Origin: Anaerocolumna sp.
GTDB taxonomy: Bacteria; Bacillota; Clostridia; Lachnospirales; Lachnospiraceae
Direction: 5' to 3'
Assembly (NCBI GenBank): GCA_029239975.1
Contig: JARBTX010000028.1
Coordinates: 1 to 44,291 of the forward strand
DNA length: 44,291 nucleotides
Positions 33,597-41,417 of the stretch are shown piece after piece. Both the position numbers and the translations under genes were made by a program. Position 1 is the stretch's first letter. Each line of letters opens with the position of its first letter. A model generated the notes under the pieces. The model made no database searches, was not told the DNA's origin, and was given only the letters and a program-made list of their open reading frames with translations.

Positions 33597-36488
33597 TTAA
33601 TTTGGCATAACTATTTTAGATAATTCTTTCTCGATTGTACCAATGATTTCAGGATTAAAATATTGAAATAGTTGGTAATTTGTAAGGAATTTTTTTAGTG
33701 GATGTTTCTTCATGTCTTCTACGATTTGTTGTTCTTTTTTCAATGCTTCTCCTACAAATTGTTTTAAAACTCCACAAGCTTCTTTATGTTCTAACACTTT
33801 ATAAAGACTTACATATAAATTAAATTTTGCAATGTAATCTTTTACTGGCATATAAATAATTGTATAATTACCAGTATATAAGGTTACTTCCACAAACCCG
33901 TCTAACTGTATGCCTTCTGCATTTTTTTCATTTATCATAACATTATTTAGATCAGCATCTGGTAATAATACAGTTGCCTTAGCATCAAAAGGTACTTGTA
34001 TCTCAAATTTTAATCTACCATCCCCTAGCACTTCCCATTCACTAAGGTAAGTACCTGCACTTGATTTTAGAACTGTTTTTGCCCTTTTTAAACGATTAGT
34101 TGGATGTGGAGCTATTCGTATTTCTTTAAAACCAGGTTTATTCATTACTGGATTAAAACCACAGGTATCACGGTATAACCATTCTACGATGGAGCCATAA
34201 GCATAATGATTTAAACTATTCATTCCAGTTCCGCTAATACTTCCATCTTCTAAAACCGAATTCCATCTCTCCCATATAGTAGTTGCACCCATTTTAACTT
34301 CATAAAGCCAACTAGGAAAATCATCATTTAATAATAAGTGATATGCATAATCATCGCATTTCATCTTTGATAAGGCCCTACATATAAATGGTGTACCAAC
34401 AAAACCAGTATCAAGATGCATATTTTTCTTTTCAATCAGATTTAACAAATCTTTTATACATCTTTGTAGTTGCTCTTCTGGTACTAAATCCATAAAAATA
34501 GCTAAAACTAAGGCTGTTTGTGTCATGATGGTACTTCTTCCACTAGGTGAAAAGTACTCACGTTGAATCGCCTTTTTTATCTCATCTTTTTGTGATTCAT
34601 AAAATTTCACATCATCAGTCTTACCTAGAATCTCTGCTGCCATGGATAAGATATTCGTAGAGTAATAATAAAATGCAGATGCAACATAGTATGGATCGGT
34701 TCCACCAAAATAGGAATTAGGGTCTTCATAATTATCAAGACCTAACCAATCTGCAAAATGGAAGCCTGATTTAATCAGTTTATCTCCACCATCCGCATTA
34801 TCTCTTTTTATACAGTAGTCTACCCATGCTTTCATTCCAGCGTATTGATTATTTAATAAGTTTTTATCTCCATAATGTAAATACAAATTCCAAGGTATAA
34901 TCACTGCTACATCTGCCCAAGGCGAAGCACCATGTCCGTCAATAAACCCATTACTAGGAATTGGTTTCAGGCGCGGAACGGTATGTGGAACAGAACCATC
35001 TAGTATCGATTGTTCTAAATTAACATCTTCCATATACTTTGTAAAAAATGCGGGAGAATAGGTGTTAAAGCAGGCAGTTCCACTAAAAATTTGTGCATCT
35101 CCAGTCCATCCTAACCGTTCATCTCTTTGTGGACAATCTGTTGGCACATCTAAGAAATTACCTTTTTGGCTCCATAACGCGTTTTGAAATAATTGGTTTA
35201 CAGCCTTATTTCCAGTTTCAATGGTACCAATTTGTTCCATCTCTGACATGAGAACACAAGCTGTAAAGCTATTCGTATCAATTGGTTCTTGGAATCCTTC
35301 TATTTTTACATAACGAAAACCATAGAAAGTAAAGTGTGGCCGTATAAGAGTTTCTTCCCCACCAGATATATAGGTAAATTCTGCTTTCGCTGATCTAAGA
35401 TTTTCGCGGTAAAAACATTCATCTTGCATGATTTCACCATAAGTTAGTTTAATCTCTTCTCCAAGTTTTACATTAACCTTACAAGAAACCCAACCAGTCA
35501 TAATCTGACCAAAGTCAAGAACCCACTCATCCTTTGGAGTCTTTATTAATTTCACTGGTTTTCGCTCTTCGATTACTACGACCGGTAAGCTCGTTCGCTC
35601 TTCCAATGGCCCAAATCTTAAATCACTCGATAATCGAACTGGTTTCCAGGTGGATTCATCAAAATCTGTCTTACTAAACCCATCCAACTCTAATCTGGCA
35701 TCATAAACTTCACCATCATAAATTCCACTAAATACAACAGGACTTATCTCACTCTTCCAAGATTCATCGGTACTAACAATCTCATTGCTTCCGTCTGTAA
35801 AAAGTACATGTAGTTCACAAATAAAGTAATAGTCATCACCATATAGATTGGTATAACCACCATCAAAACCGATTCTACCTTTAAACCAACCTGGCCCCAT
35901 CATTACTCCAATGGCATTTTCACCTTGATCCAAGTATTTCGTCACATCATATGTTTGGTATTGAACACGAAAATCATAGGAATGAAACCCAGGTGATAGA
36001 TATTCGTTACCTACTTTTTCACCATTCATGTAGAATTCATACAAACCAAGACCAGCTACATACGCTCTTGCACTTACAACTTTTTTATTTGTATGAAACA
36101 ACTTACGAAGAACCGGATGATTATTCTCTTTTGTATTTGGTGAAATCCACTTACCTTGCCAAGGTTCATCTAATTTACCAGTTTCAAAGAAAGCAACATC
36201 ACTTAATGCTTCATTCCCAAGTTCATCCCATACTTGTACTCTCCAAAAGTATCTAGTTCTTGGGGCCAATTCGAGTTCAACCATAAAACTTACACTATTT
36301 GCAGTTTCATCCTTTCCACTATCGTATACTACGTTGTTAAAATACTCATCGGTTGCGATAATAATTTGTGCAGCTGTTTGCGTTTTAGAATCACTACTTT
36401 CTGTTATCCATGAAAAACTAAGTCCTTTTAATTTAAAGCCGATAGGATTTTCAAGGTGGTTCACTCTTAACTTCGTAATTTTTAACAT
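33597..36488 (-). CDS. Alpha-L-rhamnosidase, GH78
   Basis: A 963-residue GH78 inverting hydrolase that releases terminal alpha-L-rhamnose from plant polysaccharides or glycosides. N-terminal beta domains include the fibronectin-like segment (about 1-105) and the galactose-binding-like part with YVAGLGLYEFYMNGEKVG. The (alpha/alpha)6 barrel contains the family signature DVPTDCPQRDERLGWTGDAQ at about 443-462 with its acidic catalytic residues. MNSLNHYAYGSIVEWLY precedes the C-terminal beta-sandwich. A helical extension of about 80 residues beyond the usual end is unusual. No signal peptide. AAGGAG precedes the ATG. It is divergent from an AraC regulator, its probable activator. Confidence 0.93.
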   Translation of the reverse strand: MLKITKLRVNHLENPIGFKLKGLSFSWITESSDSKTQTAAQIIIATDEYFNNVVYDSGKDETANSVSFMVELELAPRTRYFWRVQVWDELGNEALSDVAFFETGKLDEPWQGKWISPNTKENNHPVLRKLFHTNKKVVSARAYVAGLGLYEFYMNGEKVGNEYLSPGFHSYDFRVQYQTYDVTKYLDQGENAIGVMMGPGWFKGRIGFDGGYTNLYGDDYYFICELHVLFTDGSNEIVSTDESWKSEISPVVFSGIYDGEVYDARLELDGFSKTDFDESTWKPVRLSSDLRFGPLEERTSLPVVVIEERKPVKLIKTPKDEWVLDFGQIMTGWVSCKVNVKLGEEIKLTYGEIMQDECFYRENLRSAKAEFTYISGGEETLIRPHFTFYGFRYVKIEGFQEPIDTNSFTACVLMSEMEQIGTIETGNKAVNQLFQNALWSQKGNFLDVPTDCPQRDERLGWTGDAQIFSGTACFNTYSPAFFTKYMEDVNLEQSILDGSVPHTVPRLKPIPSNGFIDGHGASPWADVAVIIPWNLYLHYGDKNLLNNQYAGMKAWVDYCIKRDNADGGDKLIKSGFHFADWLGLDNYEDPNSYFGGTDPYYVASAFYYYSTNILSMAAEILGKTDDVKFYESQKDEIKKAIQREYFSPSGRSTIMTQTALVLAIFMDLVPEEQLQRCIKDLLNLIEKKNMHLDTGFVGTPFICRALSKMKCDDYAYHLLLNDDFPSWLYEVKMGATTIWERWNSVLEDGSISGTGMNSLNHYAYGSIVEWLYRDTCGFNPVMNKPGFKEIRIAPHPTNRLKRAKTVLKSSAGTYLSEWEVLGDGRLKFEIQVPFDAKATVLLPDADLNNVMINEKNAEGIQLDGFVEVTLYTGNYTIIYMPVKDYIAKFNLYVSLYKVLEHKEACGVLKQFVGEALKKEQQIVEDMKKHPLKKFLTNYQLFQYFNPEIIGTIEKELSKIVMPN

Positions 36489-36664
36489 GAAATATCACTC
36501 CTTATTTTTTAGTATTATAATGAAAGAAAATCTAACTGAATCTATAAGTATTATTCTATTTATACATTTACTAGCTATGTGCTCTAGCTAAGATGCAACT
36601 AAAAACAACACAACTGTCTTTAACTTCAATGGCTACTTACCACCTAATATAACTATAAGCTTTC

Positions 36665-36689
36665 TTTGACAATCTTCCAATTGTCCAAA
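36665..36689. promoter_or_regulatory. Inverted repeat in the GH78-AraC divergent region
   Basis: TTTGACAAT (36665-36673) and ATTGTCCAAA (36680-36689) form a dyad with one extra base. It lies between the two divergent genes and just upstream of the AraC gene promoter. Candidate operator; no other structure stands out in 36489-36751. Confidence 0.4.
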
Positions 36690-36702
36690 TTACTCAATTT
36701 GA

Positions 36703-36731
36703 TTGATTTATTTTAATCTATATCTTATAAT
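36703..36731 (+). promoter_or_regulatory. Sigma-A promoter of the GH78-linked AraC gene
   Basis: TTGATT (36703-36708), 17-bp spacer, TATAAT (36726-36731). The leader is only about 14 nt and leads directly into AAAGGAG. On the opposite strand the GH78 gene has TATAAT at 36519-36514 but no good -35 box, as expected for an activator-dependent promoter. Confidence 0.65.
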
Positions 36732-36751
36732 CAAAACAAAAGGAGATATCT

Positions 36752-37807
36752 ATGAATCAAAAATCCTTGCTCCATCAACTACATACATTAACAGAACCTG
36801 AATTATTTTATAAAACTTATTATGAAAAACAAAAAGATGAAAAATCCTTGCAAGATTATTTAGACTCAATGGATTTAGAGAGCTTTTTAGATAAACATCA
36901 TATTTCTATTCCTGAATTTGAAGATTCTATGGATTATGAATATTTAGAAGAATGGTTTTTTGGTAATGATCTAAAACAAAATATTTATATTCATAAACAC
37001 AATTGTTATTCCCCACCTATCCTGCATAAACATAGATTTTTTGAAATTATTTATGTTTACAAAGGACATTGCACCCAAGAGATACATAATCGTAAGGTAA
37101 CAATGACCTGTGGAGATTTACTCTTAATTCCACCTGGAGTTTTTCACACAATTTCTGTATTTGATGAAAGTATTATCATTGACATTCTAATTCGCAAAAG
37201 TACATTTGAAGATATTTTCTTTAATTTTTTACGAAGTGATAATATCTTATCTATGTTCTTTGTAAATAGTATTTATTCAAAGCATGTCAACGATTACATT
37301 ATCTTTCATACTGGTACTGATAAAATGATTCAAAATATGATTTTGGATTTATATCTTGAATTTATGAATAAAGAACTATATTACAAAGAAGCACTAGATT
37401 CACAGCTCTTGACCTTTTTTGCAAAGTTACTAAGAAAATATGAAAAAACTTGTGAACTACCTTCCTTTGTTAAGAAAAGCGACGCACAAGCATTTGGATT
37501 AATACGATATATACAAGATAATTTTACTGAAATCACTTTAGAAGATATAGCCGATCATTTTCACTTCACACCAGAATACACATCAAAATTAATAAAAAAT
37601 ACAACTGGCTATACTTATACTAGGTTATTACTTCAAATTCGTATGGAACGTGCCTTATCTTTGCTCAGTGATACTAATATCTCCATAGGGGCAATCTGTC
37701 AGCAAATAGGGTATTTAAACCCAGAACATTTTATACGAACCTTTAAGAAATGTTTTTTGGTGACACCAAGTGAGTACCGAAGACAATACAATAAAAATAC
37801 GCTCTAG
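36752..37807 (+). CDS. AraC family regulator, probably of the rhamnosidase
   Basis: A 351-residue regulator. An N-terminal acidic region (about 1-75) precedes a cupin sensor (CYSPPILHKHRFFEIIYVYKG, TMTCGDLLLIPPGVFHTISV; about 80-150). The C-terminal AraC DNA-binding domain (about 250-348) has two helix-turn-helix motifs (TLEDIADHFHFTPEYTSKLIK and SIGAICQQIGYLNPEHFIRTFKK). AAAGGAG lies 7 nt before the ATG. The divergent arrangement with GH78 suggests it responds to rhamnose or a rhamnoside and activates that gene. The last codons form one arm of its own terminator. Confidence 0.92.
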   Translation: MNQKSLLHQLHTLTEPELFYKTYYEKQKDEKSLQDYLDSMDLESFLDKHHISIPEFEDSMDYEYLEEWFFGNDLKQNIYIHKHNCYSPPILHKHRFFEIIYVYKGHCTQEIHNRKVTMTCGDLLLIPPGVFHTISVFDESIIIDILIRKSTFEDIFFNFLRSDNILSMFFVNSIYSKHVNDYIIFHTGTDKMIQNMILDLYLEFMNKELYYKEALDSQLLTFFAKLLRKYEKTCELPSFVKKSDAQAFGLIRYIQDNFTEITLEDIADHFHFTPEYTSKLIKNTTGYTYTRLLLQIRMERALSLLSDTNISIGAICQQIGYLNPEHFIRTFKKCFLVTPSEYRRQYNKNTL

Positions 37808-37840
37808 GCTAATGCTTAGAGCGTATTTTTATTGTATTGT
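37783..37840 (+). terminator. Terminator with 24-bp perfect stem
   Basis: Arms 37783-37806 and 37817-37840 are exactly complementary over 24 bp with a 10-nt loop (GGCTAATGCT). The core is AAAAATACGCTCTA/TAGAGCGTATTTTT. The coding end and stop of the AraC gene lie in the first arm. It probably works in both directions. The gap to 37952 has no gene. Confidence 0.85.
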
Positions 37841-37952
37841 AGGTTTTTATTACATTCTTTAAATTTTATAATATAGTAATCTTTTGATAAATGAATTGTG
37901 TTTTATTCTAAATTTTTCATTTATTAAGATTTGATACAATTTTTATCCATTA

Positions 37953-39887
37953 TTATTTTCTAGTTAATTCAAAATAAGTTCCACCACCAGATATAATTAA
38001 TGTATTATCATCCTTTACCAAAAAGTTGCTTACAAAACCATCTTTGTTGGTTACAGTAACTTCCGTGATTGAATCTGATGTAATACCTAATTTATCAAAA
38101 GTCATGCGATAATTGGTCGTAAAATCACTGCTTGTTAAGTTAGTTTCTAAATAATCCGGATTACTGGTACTTTCTTTCATAACGGACGGTGAATCGCCAA
38201 AATAATTCGCTTTATCACTAGAAAAAGTAATACTTTTTCCAATTAAACTTTCTGCATCTTCTTTGCTATAAGTTCCTACAGAACCAAAAGCTATCACTTT
38301 ACTAATTTTCCATTCTCCAAGATAACCCTGACTAGATGATGATGCGAAAGTACCATCCGAACTTACAGGATTTGAATTATCTGCACTGCCAGCTACAGCT
38401 TCTGATGTACTAGAACTATTCGTATTACCGGTATCACTTTGGGCAGGTTTCGGTTCATCTGCACTATCTCCTGAAGGTTCAGAAGTACCTAATGTACCTT
38501 CACTTGGGTTTGAAACATCGATACCAGCTTGATTCTCACTTGATTCACTAAGTGATTCCGTTCCATTGTTATCTGCATCGTTTGATGTTTCAATACTATT
38601 TGACTCAGTACTGTTTGATTCATCGCTACCAGAAACTGTATTGTCACTGTCTATATTCTCTGGATCTGTATTATTATCCGTAACAGTTTGGTCAGTAGCA
38701 CCTGCCGATGTTTGTAATTGATTTGTATTATTTTTTTCCGTTTGCTTACAACCAGTTAATCCGATACTACCAATGAATAAAATTAGAGCAAATCCTAATA
38801 AAGATTTTGTCCATCTGCCTTTTTTATATTTACTTATCATAATAATTCTCCTTCTATAGCTTGATTTATTCTTACTGATTCCAGCAGTCACTGGAATAAA
38901 ATTAGATTCTGAGACTAGCTTAATCAGTTTAATAATTGTATTTCCATATTGATTATACTCTTCTTCCTTTATATAACTTAGTGCTTTTTCATCGCAAGCA
39001 ACTTCACAATCTTCATGTATTCTTTTAATTGCATACCATACCAATGGATGAAAGAAATATATAACCTGTAAACAAGTAAGAACCCAATTCATAATAATAT
39101 CTTTTCGTTTATAATGGGATAATTCATGCATAAATATATACATAATTTCATCATCACTTAGTTGATTCATATAGTTTTCGGATATCAATATTTTTGGCTT
39201 AAAAAAGGTATAAAGAGATGGTGTTCTCTTGGCTTTTGATGTAAGAAGTGAAATATTTCTTAGGATTTTCATTCTTTTTTTACATTCCAATAAAATTCCA
39301 TTCAATCTTTCATCTTGAACTTCCACATAATTCTTATGAACCTTTAGTGAAAAACTAACATTGATATAAATTACATAAATACTTAATAATAAAACGACTA
39401 GTAACCATAATAATGCAGCGATAGAAAAAGCATAATAATTACTGATATCTTTGTTTGATTGATTCAAATTAGTGGTATTGGTATTACTTCCTTGTTCTGT
39501 ATTTCCACTATTTATATTAGTGTTATTAGTAACAGTAGTAGAATCTGTTGGATCACTGTAAAATCCATTCGCATTTGTATTTCCCATTAATCCTGTGGTG
39601 CTATCAATTTCGTTTGTGTTATTACCTTGAAATAACGTACGGAATTCATCAACTGGTAGATTTATATTTTCAGTTACTATGTAAAACAAATTAAAGACAC
39701 TTATAGAACTCTCCGGTGAATAAGGAATCATTAACCGAATGAGTAATAAAACCCAGATATAATAGTGCCATTTAGGTGCTAATATGCTAGAACAAAGTTT
39801 TTTTATCAATACTATTAAAACTATTAATATACTAGATATAGCGCTAAGATAAAGGATTCCTTTAAATATAAATATTAAATTATTCAT
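37953..39887 (-). CDS. BlaR1/MecR1-like M56 metalloprotease with atypical C-terminal domain
   Basis: A 644-residue membrane protein. Transmembrane helices lie at about 8-30, 41-57, 151-175 and 364-380. The cytoplasmic M56 zinc protease region has HELSH at 254-258 and the downstream HEDCEVACDEKAL acidic ligand region. Residue 380 lies in a lipobox-like LTGC at the end of the last helix. A long Ser/Asn/Thr/Asp-rich linker (about 385-520) leads to a compact domain (about 522-644; GEWKISKVIAFGSVGTYS, ISGGGTYFELTRK). Instead of the penicillin-binding sensor of BlaR1, this domain looks lipocalin-like. It lies 4 bp after the BlaI gene, so they are co-transcribed. It should cleave or trigger removal of the BlaI-like repressor on an unknown envelope signal. 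Confidence 0.85.
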   Translation of the reverse strand: MNNLIFIFKGILYLSAISSILIVLIVLIKKLCSSILAPKWHYYIWVLLLIRLMIPYSPESSISVFNLFYIVTENINLPVDEFRTLFQGNNTNEIDSTTGLMGNTNANGFYSDPTDSTTVTNNTNINSGNTEQGSNTNTTNLNQSNKDISNYYAFSIAALLWLLVVLLLSIYVIYINVSFSLKVHKNYVEVQDERLNGILLECKKRMKILRNISLLTSKAKRTPSLYTFFKPKILISENYMNQLSDDEIMYIFMHELSHYKRKDIIMNWVLTCLQVIYFFHPLVWYAIKRIHEDCEVACDEKALSYIKEEEYNQYGNTIIKLIKLVSESNFIPVTAGISKNKSSYRRRIIMISKYKKGRWTKSLLGFALILFIGSIGLTGCKQTEKNNTNQLQTSAGATDQTVTDNNTDPENIDSDNTVSGSDESNSTESNSIETSNDADNNGTESLSESSENQAGIDVSNPSEGTLGTSEPSGDSADEPKPAQSDTGNTNSSSTSEAVAGSADNSNPVSSDGTFASSSSQGYLGEWKISKVIAFGSVGTYSKEDAESLIGKSITFSSDKANYFGDSPSVMKESTSNPDYLETNLTSSDFTTNYRMTFDKLGITSDSITEVTVTNKDGFVSNFLVKDDNTLIISGGGTYFELTRK

Positions 39888-39891
39888 GTTT

Positions 39892-40260
39892 TTACCTGCT
39901 CTTCTTTGAATCCAACAAGTTCCTAAGTTCTTCTAACTCATTTTCTGTTAGTTTATCATCTTTAATAAAATTAGAAATTAACATATTAAAAGAACCATTA
40001 AAACACTTTTCTAAAAATGTCTTAGTTTCTTCTTTCACGCATTCATCTTCTGTAACTGCTGCATAATAAGAATAAAACGTATTTTCTTTTACTGCAGTAA
40101 TAGCTCCTTTTGCAACTAATCTTCTTATTAACGTGTGTATCGTCTTTGGATTCCAATCTGTATCTTTTTCTAGCTCTTCTACGATTTCGCTCCCTGATTT
40201 TGGTGAACCTTTCCATAGCACTTTCATTACTTTCCATTCAGAATCTGAGATGTTATTCAT
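39892..40260 (-). CDS. BlaI/MecI/CopY family repressor
   Basis: A 122-residue winged-helix repressor. The DNA-binding domain is residues 1-75 (ISDSEWKVMKVLWKGSPKSGS, WNPKTIHTLIRRLVAKGAI), followed by a helical dimerisation region (TKTFLEKCFNGSF, LEELRNLLDSKK). The ATG at 40260 follows AAAGGAAATGGTT; upstream in-frame ATGs at 40266 and 40296 are less well placed and 40296 lies in the operator. Two TACA-N2-TGTA dyads at the promoter indicate self-repression. Its partner is the M56 protease immediately downstream. Confidence 0.92.
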   Translation of the reverse strand: MNNISDSEWKVMKVLWKGSPKSGSEIVEELEKDTDWNPKTIHTLIRRLVAKGAITAVKENTFYSYYAAVTEDECVKEETKTFLEKCFNGSFNMLISNFIKDDKLTENELEELRNLLDSKKSR

Positions 40261-40280
40261 AACCATTTCCTTTCTCGTAT

Positions 40281-40290
40281 TACAATTGTA
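40281..40290. promoter_or_regulatory. BlaI-type operator, downstream site
   Basis: TACAATTGTA, matching the TACA-N2-TGTA core bound by BlaI/MecI repressors. It is located just after the predicted transcription start of the repressor gene. Confidence 0.75.
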
Positions 40291-40302
40291 GTACATGTGA
40301 CT

Positions 40303-40331
40303 ATATTACACTTGTAATACCGAGAAGTCAA
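40303..40331 (-). promoter_or_regulatory. Promoter of the BlaI-BlaR1-like operon with overlapping operator
   Basis: On the minus strand TTGACT (40331-40326), 17-bp spacer, TAATAT (40308-40303). A second BlaI-type dyad TACACTTGTA (40307-40316) sits in the spacer and touches the -10 box, so repressor binding would block the polymerase. Confidence 0.8.
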
Positions 40332-40405
40332 TAAAGAATTTCTTACGTTTTTTTTAATAAAATCCATTAGAAATATTAAAATAAATTTATAAATTATAAA
40401 AAAGC

Positions 40406-40498
40406 GTCTATTTAATAATAAAGGTCTATTTATAATAAAGGTCTATTTATAATAAAGGTCTATTTATAATAAAGGTCTATTTATAATAAAGGTCTATT
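40406..40498. repeat. 17-bp tandem repeat, four perfect units plus partial ends
   Basis: The unit GTCTATTTATAATAAAG occurs perfectly at 40424, 40441, 40458 and 40475. It is preceded by an 18-bp variant at 40406 and followed by a truncated unit at 40492. The unit contains TATAAT, so each copy presents a -10-like hexamer. There is no spacer sequence, so it is not a CRISPR array. Confidence 0.9.
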
Positions 40499-40525
40499 AA
40501 AAAATTGGTAATTCTACAAATTAAT

Positions 40526-40567
40526 AAGAACGTTGAAACAGACTTTTTTATCCATTCCAACGTTCTT
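40526..40567. terminator. Hairpin after the 43-residue gene
   Basis: AAGAACGTTG (40526-40535) and CAACGTTCTT (40558-40567) form a 10-bp stem with a 22-nt loop. On the plus strand it is followed by a T-rich run; on the minus strand the run is weaker (ATTAATTT). It is probably the terminator of the small gene. Confidence 0.5.
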
Positions 40568-40575
40568 GCTTTCTT

Positions 40576-40707
40576 TTATTTTAGAATCTTAGCATACCAA
40601 AAATAAGACTCCGAATATTCATTTCCAGTTCTTTTATAATGTATCAAATAGCAACAACCCATATATATAATTAATAATAAGAGAAATACGAAATAGAATA
40701 TATCCAT
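40576..40707 (-). CDS. 43-residue small membrane protein
   Basis: A short gene with a strong AAAGGAG site 8 nt before the ATG at 40707. The peptide begins MDIFYFVFLLLLIIYMGCCY, a single hydrophobic helix (about 3-22) with a double Cys at its end, and continues with a charged tail ending WYAKILK. It is followed by a hairpin. The ribosome binding site, clean helix and downstream hairpin support a real gene. Function is unknown; it could be a regulatory micro-protein of a membrane partner. It lies upstream of the BlaI-like operon on the same strand but is separated from it by the 17-bp repeats. Confidence 0.65.
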   Translation of the reverse strand: MDIFYFVFLLLLIIYMGCCYLIHYKRTGNEYSESYFWYAKILK

Positions 40708-40858
40708 AATCATAGCTCCTTTGCTTTACATTCACGATACTTTTGTTACAAGATGAGCATATCATGATCTATTTCTTCCTTCTATGTCAGTAATGTAAAA
40801 TAAAGGATAAATTCATGTAAAGCGAAGCTACTTAATATTATATTAAACTTAAAAACTT

Positions 40859-40894
40859 AAAAGCAGGGACCAATAAACGCTGTCCCTGCTTTTT
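40859..40894 (-). terminator. Terminator of the unknown-protein/ArsB-like operon
   Basis: AAAAGCAGGGAC (40859-40870) and GTCCCTGCTTTT (40882-40893) form a 12-bp stem with an 11-nt loop. A T-rich tract follows on the minus strand. The rest of 40708-40928 holds no gene. Confidence 0.85.
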
Positions 40895-40928
40895 AATCTT
40901 TACTTCTTGATCTTTACTTTTATTATTT

Positions 40929-41399
40929 CTATTTTTTTAAATCATCATGTACTACTTTTTCACTTGTATGTTGTATTTCATCCATAGTTTTATTAAGTTG
41001 TTCTAACTGCTTCCAGACATTTGTCATCATATCATCTGATACATTATAATTCATAAAAGTTTCTTCCATTTTATGAATTATTTGGTGGAGTTCTAAATTA
41101 ACTTTAGTAAAACTATTAAATAATGAACTTTTTACTGCCGTCTTATATAAGGTTATGTCTTTTTTAATATAATCCACAATTTCGCAAGGTTTTGTGAATA
41201 CTCCTGCTCCAACTGGATATGGTAAAACTTTTTGTAAATAATACTGATCCTTAGCATTTACGTTGTACACATAAAAAATCTCAGTTCCATTAATATCAAA
41301 TCGAACGAAACACACAAGCCCATGGATACTTTTAACCTTGGCGCCCATTTGAGTTAACATCATATCGATATTATCTTGTTCTGCAGATACAATATTCAT
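40929..41399 (-). CDS. Unknown 156-residue cytoplasmic protein linked to an ArsB/NhaD-family transporter
   Basis: No family is recognised. The first 75 residues look like a small alpha/beta domain (VKSIHGLVCFVRFDINGTEIFYVYN, then QKVLPYPVGAGVF). The second half is helical and probably coiled-coil (SFTKVNLELHQIIHKMEETF, WKQLEQLNKTMDEIQHTSEK). There is no signal peptide or membrane segment. AAAGGGAGGG precedes the ATG. It begins 18 bp after the transporter gene and shares its terminator, so it may be an accessory or regulatory protein for that transporter. Confidence 0.8.
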   Translation of the reverse strand: MNIVSAEQDNIDMMLTQMGAKVKSIHGLVCFVRFDINGTEIFYVYNVNAKDQYYLQKVLPYPVGAGVFTKPCEIVDYIKKDITLYKTAVKSSLFNSFTKVNLELHQIIHKMEETFMNYNVSDDMMTNVWKQLEQLNKTMDEIQHTSEKVVHDDLKK

Positions 41400-41417
41400 A
41401 CATTAACCCTCCCTTTT

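Noticed and set aside
37953-39887. Calling the BlaI/BlaR1-like pair a beta-lactam resistance system
   Set aside because: No beta-lactamase or penicillin-binding domain is encoded in the pair or beside it, and the sensor region is unrelated to the BlaR1 penicillin-binding domain as far as can be seen.
40406-40498. Possible CRISPR array
   Set aside because: The 17-bp units are directly joined with no spacers, and no cas genes are present. It is a simple tandem repeat.
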